Shown here: one piece after another, positions 44,730 through 52,233 of the stretch
How the letters are laid out: each line of letters begins with the position of its first letter
Numbering within the stretch: position 1 is the first letter of the stretch
Source of the DNA: Nocardioides alkalitolerans DSM 16699
GTDB taxonomy: Bacteria; Actinomycetota; Actinomycetes; Propionibacteriales; Nocardioidaceae
DNA length: 64,000 bases
NCBI RefSeq assembly: GCF_000426525.1
Contig: NZ_AUFN01000010.1
Span: 248,001-312,000 of the forward strand
Direction of reading: 5' to 3'
Program-made: the position numbers and the translations under genes
Notes under the pieces: model-generated
What the model saw: only the letters and a program-made list of their open reading frames with translations
Database searches by the model: none
Told to the model about the DNA's origin: nothing

Positions 44730-44757
44730 GACCCGGTGGGATTCGTCCCACCGGGTC
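44730..44757 (+). terminator. Intrinsic terminator
   Basis: GACCCGGTGGG-ATTCGT-CCCACCGGGTC followed by TCTTGCT. It ends the ATPase gene and isolates the chimeric flavodoxin gene. Confidence 0.88.
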
Positions 44758-44803
44758 TCTTGCTGTCTCGACCCTCCCCATCCTCCCGACTACCGTCGAG
44801 CAC

Positions 44804-45433
44804 ATGCCGTCTGTCCTAGTGGTCCACCACTCCCCCACGAGCAGCGTCCGAGCACTCACAGATGCTGTGGTGGCTGGGTGCAACGACCCCGAGATTGAGG
44901 GGGTAGACGTGGTGGTTAGGAAGGCTGCTGAGGCCAGCGTGGACGACGTTCTGAGCGCATCGGGCATCGTCTTGGGTACCTCAGTCCACTTCGGCTACAT
45001 GAGTGGGATGCTCAAGGACTTCTTCGACCGCACCTTCATGCACGTGGGTGGCGACCTGGGGCAGACAGACCCCACTGGAACCTCCCCATCCTCCCTAGTT
45101 GACGCTGATAGGGTGTCTTCAGAGTCGAACTTCGGCTACATGGCGGGCGCGCTCAAGCACTTCTTCGACTCCACGTTCCTCGAGATCGGCGGGTCGCTCG
45201 CCGACGACGGGGCCGCGGGCGGGCCGGGCGGCTCGGGAAAGCTGCCGTTCGGCCTCTACGTCCACGGCCGGTACGACGCGGAGGGCGCCGTCCGTTCGGT
45301 GCTCACGATCGCGGGGGCGCTGCCGTGGCGCCGGTCCGCGGAGGTGCTCGCGGTGCTGGGTGACGTGGACGACGCCGACACGGCCGCGGCGTACGAGCTG
45401 GGCGGTACGATCGCGGCGCTGGCCGCGGGATGA
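44804..45433 (+). CDS. Chimeric flavodoxin-like protein created across attR
   Basis: 209 residues. The first ~90 residues (MPSVLVVHHSPTSSVRALTD to 'FFDRTFMHVGGDL') are element DNA and closely resemble the severed host 5' part at 36636. From 45126 the host 3' part follows in frame ('NFGYMAGALKHFFDSTFLEI' and onward). The region around 'FGYM-x-G-x-L' is therefore present twice, 47 residues apart (63 and 110), joined by a Ser/Thr/Asp linker. GACTACCGTCG just before the ATG matches the host promoter GGCTACCGTCG, so expression is likely leaderless. Whether the fusion folds and binds FMN is uncertain. Confidence 0.8.
   Translation: MPSVLVVHHSPTSSVRALTDAVVAGCNDPEIEGVDVVVRKAAEASVDDVLSASGIVLGTSVHFGYMSGMLKDFFDRTFMHVGGDLGQTDPTGTSPSSLVDADRVSSESNFGYMAGALKHFFDSTFLEIGGSLADDGAAGGPGGSGKLPFGLYVHGRYDAEGAVRSVLTIAGALPWRRSAEVLAVLGDVDDADTAAAYELGGTIAALAAG
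45126..45149 (+). repeat. attR core of serine-integrase element
   Basis: Exact copy of 36817-36840. Left of it GGGTGTCTTC (45111-45120) mirrors GAAGACAGCCC (36840-36850) at attL; together these would form the two arms of attP. Confidence 0.88.
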
Positions 45434-46305
45434 CCCCGGTCGGCCCGCCCGCACCCCGCGCCGAGGAGCTCGTCACCGTGCCACCCGTCCGCTCCCGCCG
45501 TTCCGGCCGGGCGACCCTCACGGCGCTGGCCGCCCTCGTGCTCGTCGCCACCGCCGCCTGCACCACCGACGGCCAGGGCTCCGACCCCGATCCCGACCAG
45601 GTGGACGCGGTCGAGCCGCCCGAGCTGGGCGCCTGCCGCGACCTCGTGCCCGACGACGTGGCGCAGCCGACCAACGCCACCACCACGGTCGACTGCGGCG
45701 AGTCGCACACCGCTGAGACCTACAAGGTCGGCAACCTGCCGCCCGAGCTCGAGGAGGTCGAGTACGACTCCCGCTCGCTCGGGGCCTGGGCCTACCGCAC
45801 CTGCAGCACGGCGTTCGAGGAGTTCCTCGGCGCGGACGAGTCCGTCGTCATGCGCGCCGGCGTCAGCTGGGCCTGGTTCCGGCCGTCGGAGGCGGCGTGG
45901 GAGGACGGGGCCCGCTGGTACCGCTGCGACATCGTCGGCGGCGGCGCGACCTCCGAGGAGTACGTCGAGCTGCCCGAGACGGCCCAGGGCCTGCTCGTGG
46001 GCGCCCAGCCGGAGGACCGCTGGATGATCTGCGCCGACGGCGCCGACGTGAACGACTCCCCCCGCGTCCCGTGCTCCGAGCCCCACACCTGGCGCGCCGT
46101 CACGACGGTGCGGCTCGGCGACGACACGACGGAGTACCCCGGCGACCAGGTCGTCGAGGTGCGCTCGCGCGACTTCTGCTCCGAGTCGGTGAGCGCGTGG
46201 CTGGGCTACCCGCTCGACTACGACTTCGGCTACACGTGGTTCGGCGAGGGCCAGTGGTCGGCGGGCAACCGCCGGTCGATCTGCTGGGCGAAGACCGAGC
46301 TGTGA
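45430..46305 (+). CDS. Septum-formation family lipoprotein 1
   Basis: 291 residues. Signal with lipobox 'TAACTT', then two Cys-containing repeats of the Septum_form type: 'LGACRDLVPDDVAQPTN...CGESHTAETYKVG' and 'ICADG...VPCSEPHTWRAVTTV', the paired Cys/His-Thr pattern of the domain, ending 'RRSICWAKTEL'. The start overlaps the flavodoxin stop by 4 nt, so host transcription of the flavodoxin unit continues here. Extracytoplasmic; the exact function is unknown despite the family name. Confidence 0.8.
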   Translation: MTPVGPPAPRAEELVTVPPVRSRRSGRATLTALAALVLVATAACTTDGQGSDPDPDQVDAVEPPELGACRDLVPDDVAQPTNATTTVDCGESHTAETYKVGNLPPELEEVEYDSRSLGAWAYRTCSTAFEEFLGADESVVMRAGVSWAWFRPSEAAWEDGARWYRCDIVGGGATSEEYVELPETAQGLLVGAQPEDRWMICADGADVNDSPRVPCSEPHTWRAVTTVRLGDDTTEYPGDQVVEVRSRDFCSESVSAWLGYPLDYDFGYTWFGEGQWSAGNRRSICWAKTEL

Positions 46306-47138
46306 GGCCGGCTCTCCCGCGTACGGCGGCGCTCGCCGCCGCGCTCGTGCTGACGCTCGCCGGGTGCAGCGGCGGTGGCGAGGACTCCCCCGAGGCCGCG
46401 CCGACGTCGTCCGCCACGTCGACCACGGCCACCCCGGCGCCGACGGCCACCGCCGTGCCCCGCCCCGAGGTCGGCGCCTGCTACGCACTCACGTACGAGG
46501 AGGCGGTCGCACCGACCACCGAGACCCCGGCCGGTGACTGCGCCCAGACCCACACCGCCGTGACGTACGGCGTCGGCGTCCTCGACACGTACGTCGGCGG
46601 CCACCTCCTGGCCGTCGACTCCGCGCAGGTCACCGCGTCCGTCGCGGCGGCCTGCCCGTCGGGGCTGGCGTCGTACCTGGGTGCGGACGAGGACGCGCTG
46701 CGGCTCAGCGTCCTGCGGCCGGTCTGGTACTCCCCCACGCTCGAGCAGTCCGACGCCGGCGCGGACTGGTACCGCTGCGACGTCATCGCCGTCGTCGCCG
46801 ACCAGACGCTGGGCGAGCTGCCGGCCACGATGGAGGGCGTGCTCGCCACCGACGCGGGCGCGGCGTGGGGCCTCTGCGGCACCGACCGCCCGGGCGCCGA
46901 GGGCTTCGCGCGGGTCGCCTGCGCGGCCGACCACACCTGGCGGGCCGTGGACGTCGTCGACCTCGGTACGACGTACCCCGGCGCCGCCGAGGCCGAGGCG
47001 GCCGGCAGCGAGCCGTGCCAGAGCGTCGCCGCAGGCCTCGCCGAGGACGCGCTCGACTACGAGTGGGGCTACGAGTGGCCCACCCCCGAGCAGTGGACGG
47101 CCGGCCAGACCTACGGCATCTGCTGGGCGCCCGCGTAG
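46302..47138 (+). CDS. Septum-formation family lipoprotein 2
   Basis: 278 residues, a paralog of the preceding protein: lipobox 'LAGCS', Thr/Pro-rich linker, 'VGACYALTYEEAVAPTTETP', 'CAQTHTAVTYGVG', 'VACAADHTWRAVDVV', and the same ending 'QTYGICWAPA'. GTG 46302 overlaps the upstream stop by 4 nt. The tandem pair probably arose by duplication and may act together at the envelope. Confidence 0.8.
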   Translation: MRPALPRTAALAAALVLTLAGCSGGGEDSPEAAPTSSATSTTATPAPTATAVPRPEVGACYALTYEEAVAPTTETPAGDCAQTHTAVTYGVGVLDTYVGGHLLAVDSAQVTASVAAACPSGLASYLGADEDALRLSVLRPVWYSPTLEQSDAGADWYRCDVIAVVADQTLGELPATMEGVLATDAGAAWGLCGTDRPGAEGFARVACAADHTWRAVDVVDLGTTYPGAAEAEAAGSEPCQSVAAGLAEDALDYEWGYEWPTPEQWTAGQTYGICWAPA

Positions 47139-47213
47139 CGCTCGTGCGTCAGAGGTCGACACTGTCGCGCTAGGGCGGCAGCAGCTACCGAGAGACCCGC
47201 GGCCCGTCGGGGC

Positions 47214-48152
47214 TCAGAACCCCAGGCGGCGCAGCTGGCGGGGGTCCCGCTGCCAGTCCTTCGCGACCTTGACGTGCAGGTCGAGGTAGACCGGCGTGCC
47301 GAGCATGGCCTCGATGTTCTTGCGGGCGGCCGTGCCGACCTCCCGCAGGCGGGCGCCCTTGTGGCCGATCATGATCCCCTTCTGGGAGTCCCGCTCGACG
47401 AAGAGGTTGGCGTGGATGTCGAGGAGCGGCTTGTCGTCGGGGCGGTCGGGTCGCAGCCGCATCTCCTCCACCACCACCGCGATGGAGTGCGGCAGCTCGT
47501 CGCGCACGCCCTCGAGGGCGGCCTCGCGGATGAGGTCGGCCGCGATGTCCTCCTCGGGCGTGTCGGTGAGCTCGCCGTCGGGGTAGAGCGGCGGGCCCTC
47601 CGGCAGCTGGCCGACGAGGAGGTCGGCGAGCAGGGCGACCTGGTCGCCGCCCGTCGCCGAGACGGGGATGATCTCGGCCCACTCGGTGTTGGTCGCCCGG
47701 CCCAGCTCGGCGATCGCGAGCAGGTGCTCGCCGATCTGCTCGGGGGTCGCGAGGTCGGTCTTGGTGGCGATCGCGACCTTGGTGGTCTTCTTCACCTTCG
47801 CGAGCTCGTTGACGATGAAGCGGTCGCCGGGACCGATCTTCTCGTTGGCCGGGAAGCAGACGGCGACGACGTCGACCTCGGCCCAGGTGGTCGTCACCAG
47901 GGCGTTGAGGCGCTCGCCGAGCAGCGTGCGCGGCCGGTGCAGGCCCGGGGTGTCGACGAGGATCAGCTGGGCGTCGTCGCGGTGCACGATGCCGCGCACG
48001 ACCGTGCGGGTGGTCTGGGGGCGCGAGCTCGTGATCGCCACCTTGGTGCCGACGAGCGCGTTCGTCAGCGTCGACTTGCCCGCGTTGGGGCGACCGACGA
48101 ACGAGGCGAACCCGGAACGGAACCCCTCCGCCTTGGGCTCGGATCCGATCAT
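47214..48152 (-). CDS. era: GTPase Era
   Basis: 312 residues. Ribosome assembly GTPase acting on 16S rRNA 3' end. G1 'GRPNAGKST', G2 region 'SSRPQTTR', G3 'VDTPGLH', G4 'TKTDL', and the C-terminal KH domain 'QKGIMIGHKGARLREVGTAA' are complete. In mycobacteria era sits next to the deaminase-like and CorC genes; here about 5.8 kb of other genes lie between. Its ATG overlaps the stop of the upstream siderophore-interacting gene by 4 nt. Confidence 0.95.
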   Translation of the reverse strand: MIGSEPKAEGFRSGFASFVGRPNAGKSTLTNALVGTKVAITSSRPQTTRTVVRGIVHRDDAQLILVDTPGLHRPRTLLGERLNALVTTTWAEVDVVAVCFPANEKIGPGDRFIVNELAKVKKTTKVAIATKTDLATPEQIGEHLLAIAELGRATNTEWAEIIPVSATGGDQVALLADLLVGQLPEGPPLYPDGELTDTPEEDIAADLIREAALEGVRDELPHSIAVVVEEMRLRPDRPDDKPLLDIHANLFVERDSQKGIMIGHKGARLREVGTAARKNIEAMLGTPVYLDLHVKVAKDWQRDPRQLRRLGF

Positions 48153-48985
48153 CGCTGCTCCTCCTGCTCGCGGGCGGCGTCGTACGCCGCCCAGATCTGC
48201 TCGTCGGTGTGACCAGCAGCCTTGCCCGCCCGCCAGATGGGGCCGGGGTCGACGGCGCGGGGCTGCCGCTTCTGGCCTCCCCCTCGCCAGTAGCCCATGA
48301 CGTCGTACGCCGTGCTCGGCAGCTTCACGACGCGCATGAGGTGCTTGCGGATGGCCCGCATCTGCGCGGACTCCCCCGCCATCCAGAAGTAGCCCTCGCC
48401 CTCGGGCCACGTGATCTGCTCGACCACCGCGGCGAGGTCGCTGTCGGTGGTCGACGGCGGCGACGACCACGTGACGTCGGTGCCGTCGGGCAGGTAGCCG
48501 GCCAGCTCGTCGGGGCTGTCGGGCACCTCCGCCCAGACGCGCACCGGCAGCTCGGGGTGCGTGGTCGCCAGCGTCTCGAGGGTGCGGGCGATCGCGGGCA
48601 GACCGGTGAGGTCGCCGACGAGCAGCACCCACGCCGCACCGTCGGGCAGCGTGAACGACGACTTGGGCTCGAGGAGCGTCACCTCGTCGCCGGTGCAGTC
48701 GCGCAGGGCCCACTCGGTGACGAGGCCGGTCTCGTGGACCACGACGTCGAGCACGAGGGCGCCGTCGCCGTCGTACGCGGTCGGGTCCCAGGAGCGCACG
48801 GTGTAGTAGCGGCTCTGGAACTGGCCCGGCACCACGAGGCCGACCCACTCGTCGGGGACGCCGGTGGACGCGAACGCCCGCAGGCCGGGGCCGGAGAGCA
48901 CGAGGCGCACCAGGTGCGGGGAGAGCTGCTCACGTCGTACGACGCGCGCGACGAACTGCTGGGCCCGGGTGCTCACCGGGTGCAT
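48149..48985 (-). CDS. Siderophore-interacting flavoreductase
   Basis: 278 residues. SIP family: FAD-binding barrel with 'FQSRYYTVRSWDP' and the NAD-binding-like C-terminal part with 'GYFWMAGESAQMRAIRKHLM' and 'GYWRGG', both typical. These enzymes reduce ferric siderophores in the cytoplasm to release iron, in keeping with the siderophore genes at the left end of the window. The start may be ATG 48985 or GTG 48976. It forms a coupled unit with era. Confidence 0.9.
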   Translation of the reverse strand: MHPVSTRAQQFVARVVRREQLSPHLVRLVLSGPGLRAFASTGVPDEWVGLVVPGQFQSRYYTVRSWDPTAYDGDGALVLDVVVHETGLVTEWALRDCTGDEVTLLEPKSSFTLPDGAAWVLLVGDLTGLPAIARTLETLATTHPELPVRVWAEVPDSPDELAGYLPDGTDVTWSSPPSTTDSDLAAVVEQITWPEGEGYFWMAGESAQMRAIRKHLMRVVKLPSTAYDVMGYWRGGGQKRQPRAVDPGPIWRAGKAAGHTDEQIWAAYDAAREQEEQR

Positions 48986-48996
48986 CCTAGGCGCGG

Positions 48997-49785
48997 TCAG
49001 GCCGAGGCATCGAACCCTGGCGGCAGGGTCAGGATCTCCGCGCCCTCGTCGGTGATGGCGATCGTGTGCTCGGTGTGGGCGGTCCGGCAGCCGGTCGCGC
49101 TCCGCAGCGTCCAGCCGTCGGCGTCGACCACCAGCTCGTCGGTGTCGGCCATCACCCAGGGCTCCAGCGCGAGCAGCAGACCGGGGCGCAGCTTGTACCC
49201 CCGGCCGGGTCGGCCCGTGTTCGAGACGTGCGGGTCCTGGTGCATGGTCGAGCCGATGCCGTGGCCGCCGAACTCGGTGTTGACGGGGTAGCCGGCCTCG
49301 GTGAGCACCGTGCCGATCGCGTGGGAGAGGTCGCCGATGCGCGCCCCGGGACGCGCGGCGGCGATGCCGGCCGCGAGGGCACGCTCGGTGGTCTCGATCA
49401 TCGCGAGACTCTCGGCGGGCCGGGAGGTGCCGACGACGAAGCTGATCGCCGCGTCGGCCGCGACCCCGTCGAGCAGCACGGCGAGGTCGAGCGTCAGCAG
49501 GTCGCCGTCGGCGAGCGCCAGGTCGTGCGGCCGACCGTGCAGCACGGCGTCGTTGACGGCCGTGCAGACGTGGTGCCCGAACGGGCCACGACCGAAGGAG
49601 GGCGCGTAGTCGACGTAGCAGGACTCCGCCCCCGCCTCCCGGATCATCTGCGCGGTCCACCGGTCGAGGTCGAGCAGGTTCGTGCCCACCGTGCTGCGCT
49701 CCCGCAGCGTCGCCAGGATGCGGCCGACCAGGGCGCCGGTCTCCCGGGCGCGGGCCACCTTGACGGGGTTCAAGATCTCGATCAT
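48997..49785 (-). CDS. map: Type I methionine aminopeptidase
   Basis: 262 residues. Metal ligands appear in 'TLDLAVLLDGVAADAAISFV' (two Asp), 'EFGGHGIGSTMHQDPHV' (His), 'LALEPWV' (Glu) and 'TEHTIAIT' (Glu); 'GHHVCTAVNDAVLHG' holds the active-site His. The enzyme removes N-terminal Met. It is divergent from an XRE regulator gene with shared operator-like repeats, which suggests a regulated extra copy rather than the housekeeping map near the ribosomal operon. GAGAGG lies before the ATG. Confidence 0.9.
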   Translation of the reverse strand: MIEILNPVKVARARETGALVGRILATLRERSTVGTNLLDLDRWTAQMIREAGAESCYVDYAPSFGRGPFGHHVCTAVNDAVLHGRPHDLALADGDLLTLDLAVLLDGVAADAAISFVVGTSRPAESLAMIETTERALAAGIAAARPGARIGDLSHAIGTVLTEAGYPVNTEFGGHGIGSTMHQDPHVSNTGRPGRGYKLRPGLLLALEPWVMADTDELVVDADGWTLRSATGCRTAHTEHTIAITDEGAEILTLPPGFDASA

Positions 49786-49804
49786 GCGGCACCTCTCGCC
49801 GTTC

Positions 49805-49834
49805 GGATAACTATCCCGGCAATGTTATCCCGGT
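49805..49834. promoter_or_regulatory. Divergent promoter/operator between map and XRE gene
   Basis: GGATAACTATCC (49805-49816) has perfect GGATA/TATCC arms, and TTATCCCGG (49825-49833) repeats one half 14 nt away. TACTAT (49837-49842) lies 7 nt before the ATG of the XRE gene, fitting a leaderless start, and TAGTTA serves as -10 candidate for map on the other strand. Confidence 0.6.
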
Positions 49835-49849
49835 ACTACTATCGGGCCC

Positions 49850-50131
49850 ATGGTCAGGCTGCCCCTCTCCCCCGCCGAGGTCGAGCGCGGACAGCGTCTC
49901 GGCGCCCTCCTGCGCCGCGCCCGCGGTGACCGCCCGATGCTCGAGACCGCCCTGCTGGCCGGGGTCTCCCCCGAGACCCTGCGCAAGATCGAGTCGGGCC
50001 GGGTCGCCACCCCGGCCTTCCCCACCGTCGCGGCGATCGCCGACGTCCTGGGGATCTCCCTCGACGAGGTGTGGGCCGAGATCAGCGGGCCCGACCGTGC
50101 GGGCGCCACCCCGGCCGCCGGTCGCGGATAA
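49850..50131 (+). CDS. XRE family regulator
   Basis: 93 residues with one HTH: 'QRLGALLRRARGDRPMLETA', 'AGVSPETLRKIESGRVATPA' (recognition helix) and 'FPTVAAIADVLGISLDEVW'. It is probably a small repressor acting on the repeats between it and map, and so on both genes. Leaderless start suggested by TACTAT 7 nt upstream. Confidence 0.87.
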   Translation: MVRLPLSPAEVERGQRLGALLRRARGDRPMLETALLAGVSPETLRKIESGRVATPAFPTVAAIADVLGISLDEVWAEISGPDRAGATPAAGRG

Positions 50132-50171
50132 CCGTTTGCCGCGACGACCCCCGCGTGGTCGCCTGGACCGC

Positions 50172-50684
50172 ATGGCTGCCCTGACCCTGCGACCGCTGCG
50201 CGCGGCCGACGAGGCCGAGGCGCTGCGCGCCCACGACGAGCTCGCTGCGGACGGCTTCGAGCTCCTGCTCGGCTGGGAGCCCGGCCTGTCCTGGGCCGAC
50301 TACCTGGTGGCCGTCGAGCGCACCGAGCAGGGCGTCGGCCTCGCTCCCGGCCGCGTCCCGGCGTCCTTCCGCGTCGGCGTGGTCGACGACCGGATCGTCG
50401 GGCGTGCCTCGATCCGGCACCGGCTCACGCCGTACCTGCTGGAGGTGGGCGGGCACATCGGGTACGGCGTCCGCCCCGCCGACCGGCGCCAGGGGCACGC
50501 GACCGCGATGCTGCGGCTCTCGCTCGACCTGGTGCGCGACCTCGGCGTCGACCGTGCGCTCGTCACCTGCGACGACGACAACGTCGGCTCGATCCGCACC
50601 ATCGAGCGGTGCGGCGGCGAGCTCGAGGACACGCGCTCCGACGCCGGTGTGCTGAAGCGGCGCTACTGGGTGCCGACGGGCTGA
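50172..50684 (+). CDS. GNAT family acetyltransferase
   Basis: 170 residues, RimJ/YjgM-like. 'GHIGYGVRPADRRQGHATAM' is the acetyl-CoA loop (R/Q-x-x-G-x-A) and 'VTCDDDNVGSIRTIERCGGE' the distal Asn-containing motif. Substrate unknown. It starts 40 nt after the XRE gene on the same strand. Confidence 0.88.
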   Translation: MAALTLRPLRAADEAEALRAHDELAADGFELLLGWEPGLSWADYLVAVERTEQGVGLAPGRVPASFRVGVVDDRIVGRASIRHRLTPYLLEVGGHIGYGVRPADRRQGHATAMLRLSLDLVRDLGVDRALVTCDDDNVGSIRTIERCGGELEDTRSDAGVLKRRYWVPTG

Positions 50685-50702
50685 GGAGCCGCCGCTGTCC
50701 CG

Positions 50703-51377
50703 TCAGCCGATCGGCCAGCTGACGGGCTCGGCGACCGGCGTGGTCGGCGAGACGTGTGCCCACTGGATCGTCGCGGGCTCGCCGGGCGAGAGGAACTGCA
50801 GGGCACAGCCGCGCATCTGGGCGTCCTCGCCGAACGCCTGGGCCTTGTAGACCTCCTCGCACGCACCCTCGGGGAGGCCGCCGAAGGTCAGGAAGACCCC
50901 GCTGTCGAGGTCGGTGCCGCTGGCGTCGAGCACGTCGAACGCCGTCACGTCGGGCTGCTGCGCCACCGGACCGTTCACGTAGCGCGCGGTGAAGGCGATG
51001 TAGTACGGCACGGCGTCGCCGACGGTGGCGAGGTTCTCCGCGTCGAGCTCGAAGTCCTCGATCGAGCCCTCGACGACCTCCTCGATCTCGACCTCGGCGG
51101 TGAACGCCACCTCCTCGGCGTCCGACGTGATGCCGGGGACCAGGACCGTGGCGGGAGTCGTGAGGTCGGCCTGGGCGCCGGTCGAGAGCACCGACGGGTC
51201 GAACGGCACTTCGGTCGTGCTGCCGTCGGCGAGGCCGAACTCGCTGTTCGCGAGCACCCCGGTGCGCGGAGCCTCCGTCGAGGGGCCGTCGGAGGCGTCG
51301 CCGTCGCTGCCCCCGCACGCGGCGAGCGCCAGGGCGAGGACGAGGCTGGTGGGGACGGCGAGGAGCGCGCGGTTCAT
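50703..51377 (-). CDS. Lipoprotein of unknown function
   Basis: 224 residues. Lipobox 'LAACGG' with Cys about residue 21, an acidic linker, then a beta-rich body ('VEEVVEGSIEDFELDAENLA', 'VPYYIAFTARYVNG') with paired Cys in 'EGACEEVYKAQ' and 'MRGCALQFL'. It resembles other actinobacterial exported proteins such as the one at 24186-24866. It converges with the acetyltransferase gene. Confidence 0.78.
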   Translation of the reverse strand: MNRALLAVPTSLVLALALAACGGSDGDASDGPSTEAPRTGVLANSEFGLADGSTTEVPFDPSVLSTGAQADLTTPATVLVPGITSDAEEVAFTAEVEIEEVVEGSIEDFELDAENLATVGDAVPYYIAFTARYVNGPVAQQPDVTAFDVLDASGTDLDSGVFLTFGGLPEGACEEVYKAQAFGEDAQMRGCALQFLSPGEPATIQWAHVSPTTPVAEPVSWPIG

Positions 51378-51516
51378 CGTGACCTTTCGGACGGATCTGG
51401 TGGGCGGCCCCGGAGGACCGGCCGCTCCCTACCCCGCCCGGACAGTGCTCACCCCTCCACGGCGGGGGACCCGCACGTGGCGGCCGTCACGTCGACGTCC
51501 GGACCGAGATCCCCGC

Positions 51517-52164
51517 TCAGGCCGAGGGCGTCCCCGGCTCGCGCCACATCCCGATCGGGTCGGCGGTGCCGTACGCCGGCACGGGCCCCCGCGAGACGAG
51601 GCCGAACTTCTCGTAGAACGGCACGTTCTCGGGAGTCGAGGACTCGAGGTAGACGCCGAGGCCCGCCTCGTCGGCCCGGGCCAGGCCGTGGCGCAGCAGT
51701 CGGCCGCCGACGCCCCGCCCCCGCGCAGACGGGGAGGCGCCGAGCAGGTGCAGGTACCAGTGCGCCTCGGCCGGCCGGTGCTGCACGGCCGAGCGGTCGG
51801 TGCGGGCCGCCTGGAGGATGCGGGTGCCGAACGCCCGCGCGTACGTCGGGAGCCCGGTCAGCGGACGCCACGGCGAGAGGGTGAACCCCGGCGGCTCCCA
51901 GAGCGCCACGCCGAGGAGCGTGCGGTCGTCGGCGTCGATCGCGAGGTCGACGGCGCCGCCGCCCGCCAGGCCGTCGGCGAGCAGCAGCCGGAAGAGGATC
52001 TCGAGGCGCCGCTCGGGCTGGTCGGGGCGCCCGTCCTTGCCCCTCGCCAGCATGCCCGTGGTGTGCGGGTCGGTCGCGAACGCCTCCGCCAGCACCTTCG
52101 CCACGGGAGCCTCCGGCACCCAGGACGACGCGACGATCCGGACGTCGCCAGGCTGCGACTGCAT
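51517..52164 (-). CDS. GNAT family acetyltransferase
   Basis: 215 residues. 'WYLHLLGASPSARGRGVGGR' is the acetyl-CoA motif A and 'YLESSTPENVPFYEKFGLVS' motif B. 'VAKVLAEAFATDPHT' at the N-terminus is the usual start of the actinobacterial puromycin-acetyltransferase-like class. ATG 52164 is supported by GAGGAGA about 6 nt upstream. It lies 69 nt after the tmsB stop on the same strand and may be co-transcribed. Confidence 0.87.
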   Translation of the reverse strand: MQSQPGDVRIVASSWVPEAPVAKVLAEAFATDPHTTGMLARGKDGRPDQPERRLEILFRLLLADGLAGGGAVDLAIDADDRTLLGVALWEPPGFTLSPWRPLTGLPTYARAFGTRILQAARTDRSAVQHRPAEAHWYLHLLGASPSARGRGVGGRLLRHGLARADEAGLGVYLESSTPENVPFYEKFGLVSRGPVPAYGTADPIGMWREPGTPSA

Positions 52165-52233
52165 GGGGGTTCTCCTCGGGACGGGCGGCGGGGCGGACGG
52201 CAGGGGTGGAGCACCGTCCGCCCGCATGCTCCC

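Larger units (their letters stand above)
36841..45149. mobile_element. 8.3-kb serine-integrase element in a flavodoxin gene
   Basis: Bounded by exact 24-nt repeats. Contents: large serine integrase, several proteins of 47-83 residues, four membrane-anchored proteins with a shared W-[YR]-R motif, a DUF3631-like ATPase, and a second 5' half of the target gene. The DNA is clearly AT-richer than the flanks and uses different codons, so it was acquired from elsewhere. No structural phage genes, relaxase or transfer genes are seen. A phage satellite, an integrative plasmid relative or a defence island are the options. Confidence 0.9.

Noticed and set aside
44773..45095. 15-nt direct repeat CCTCCCCATCCTCCC at both ends of the element's flavodoxin fragment
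   Set aside because: The first copy also aligns with the host promoter region of the same gene and the sequence is low in complexity, so it is not reported as evidence for how the fragment was captured.
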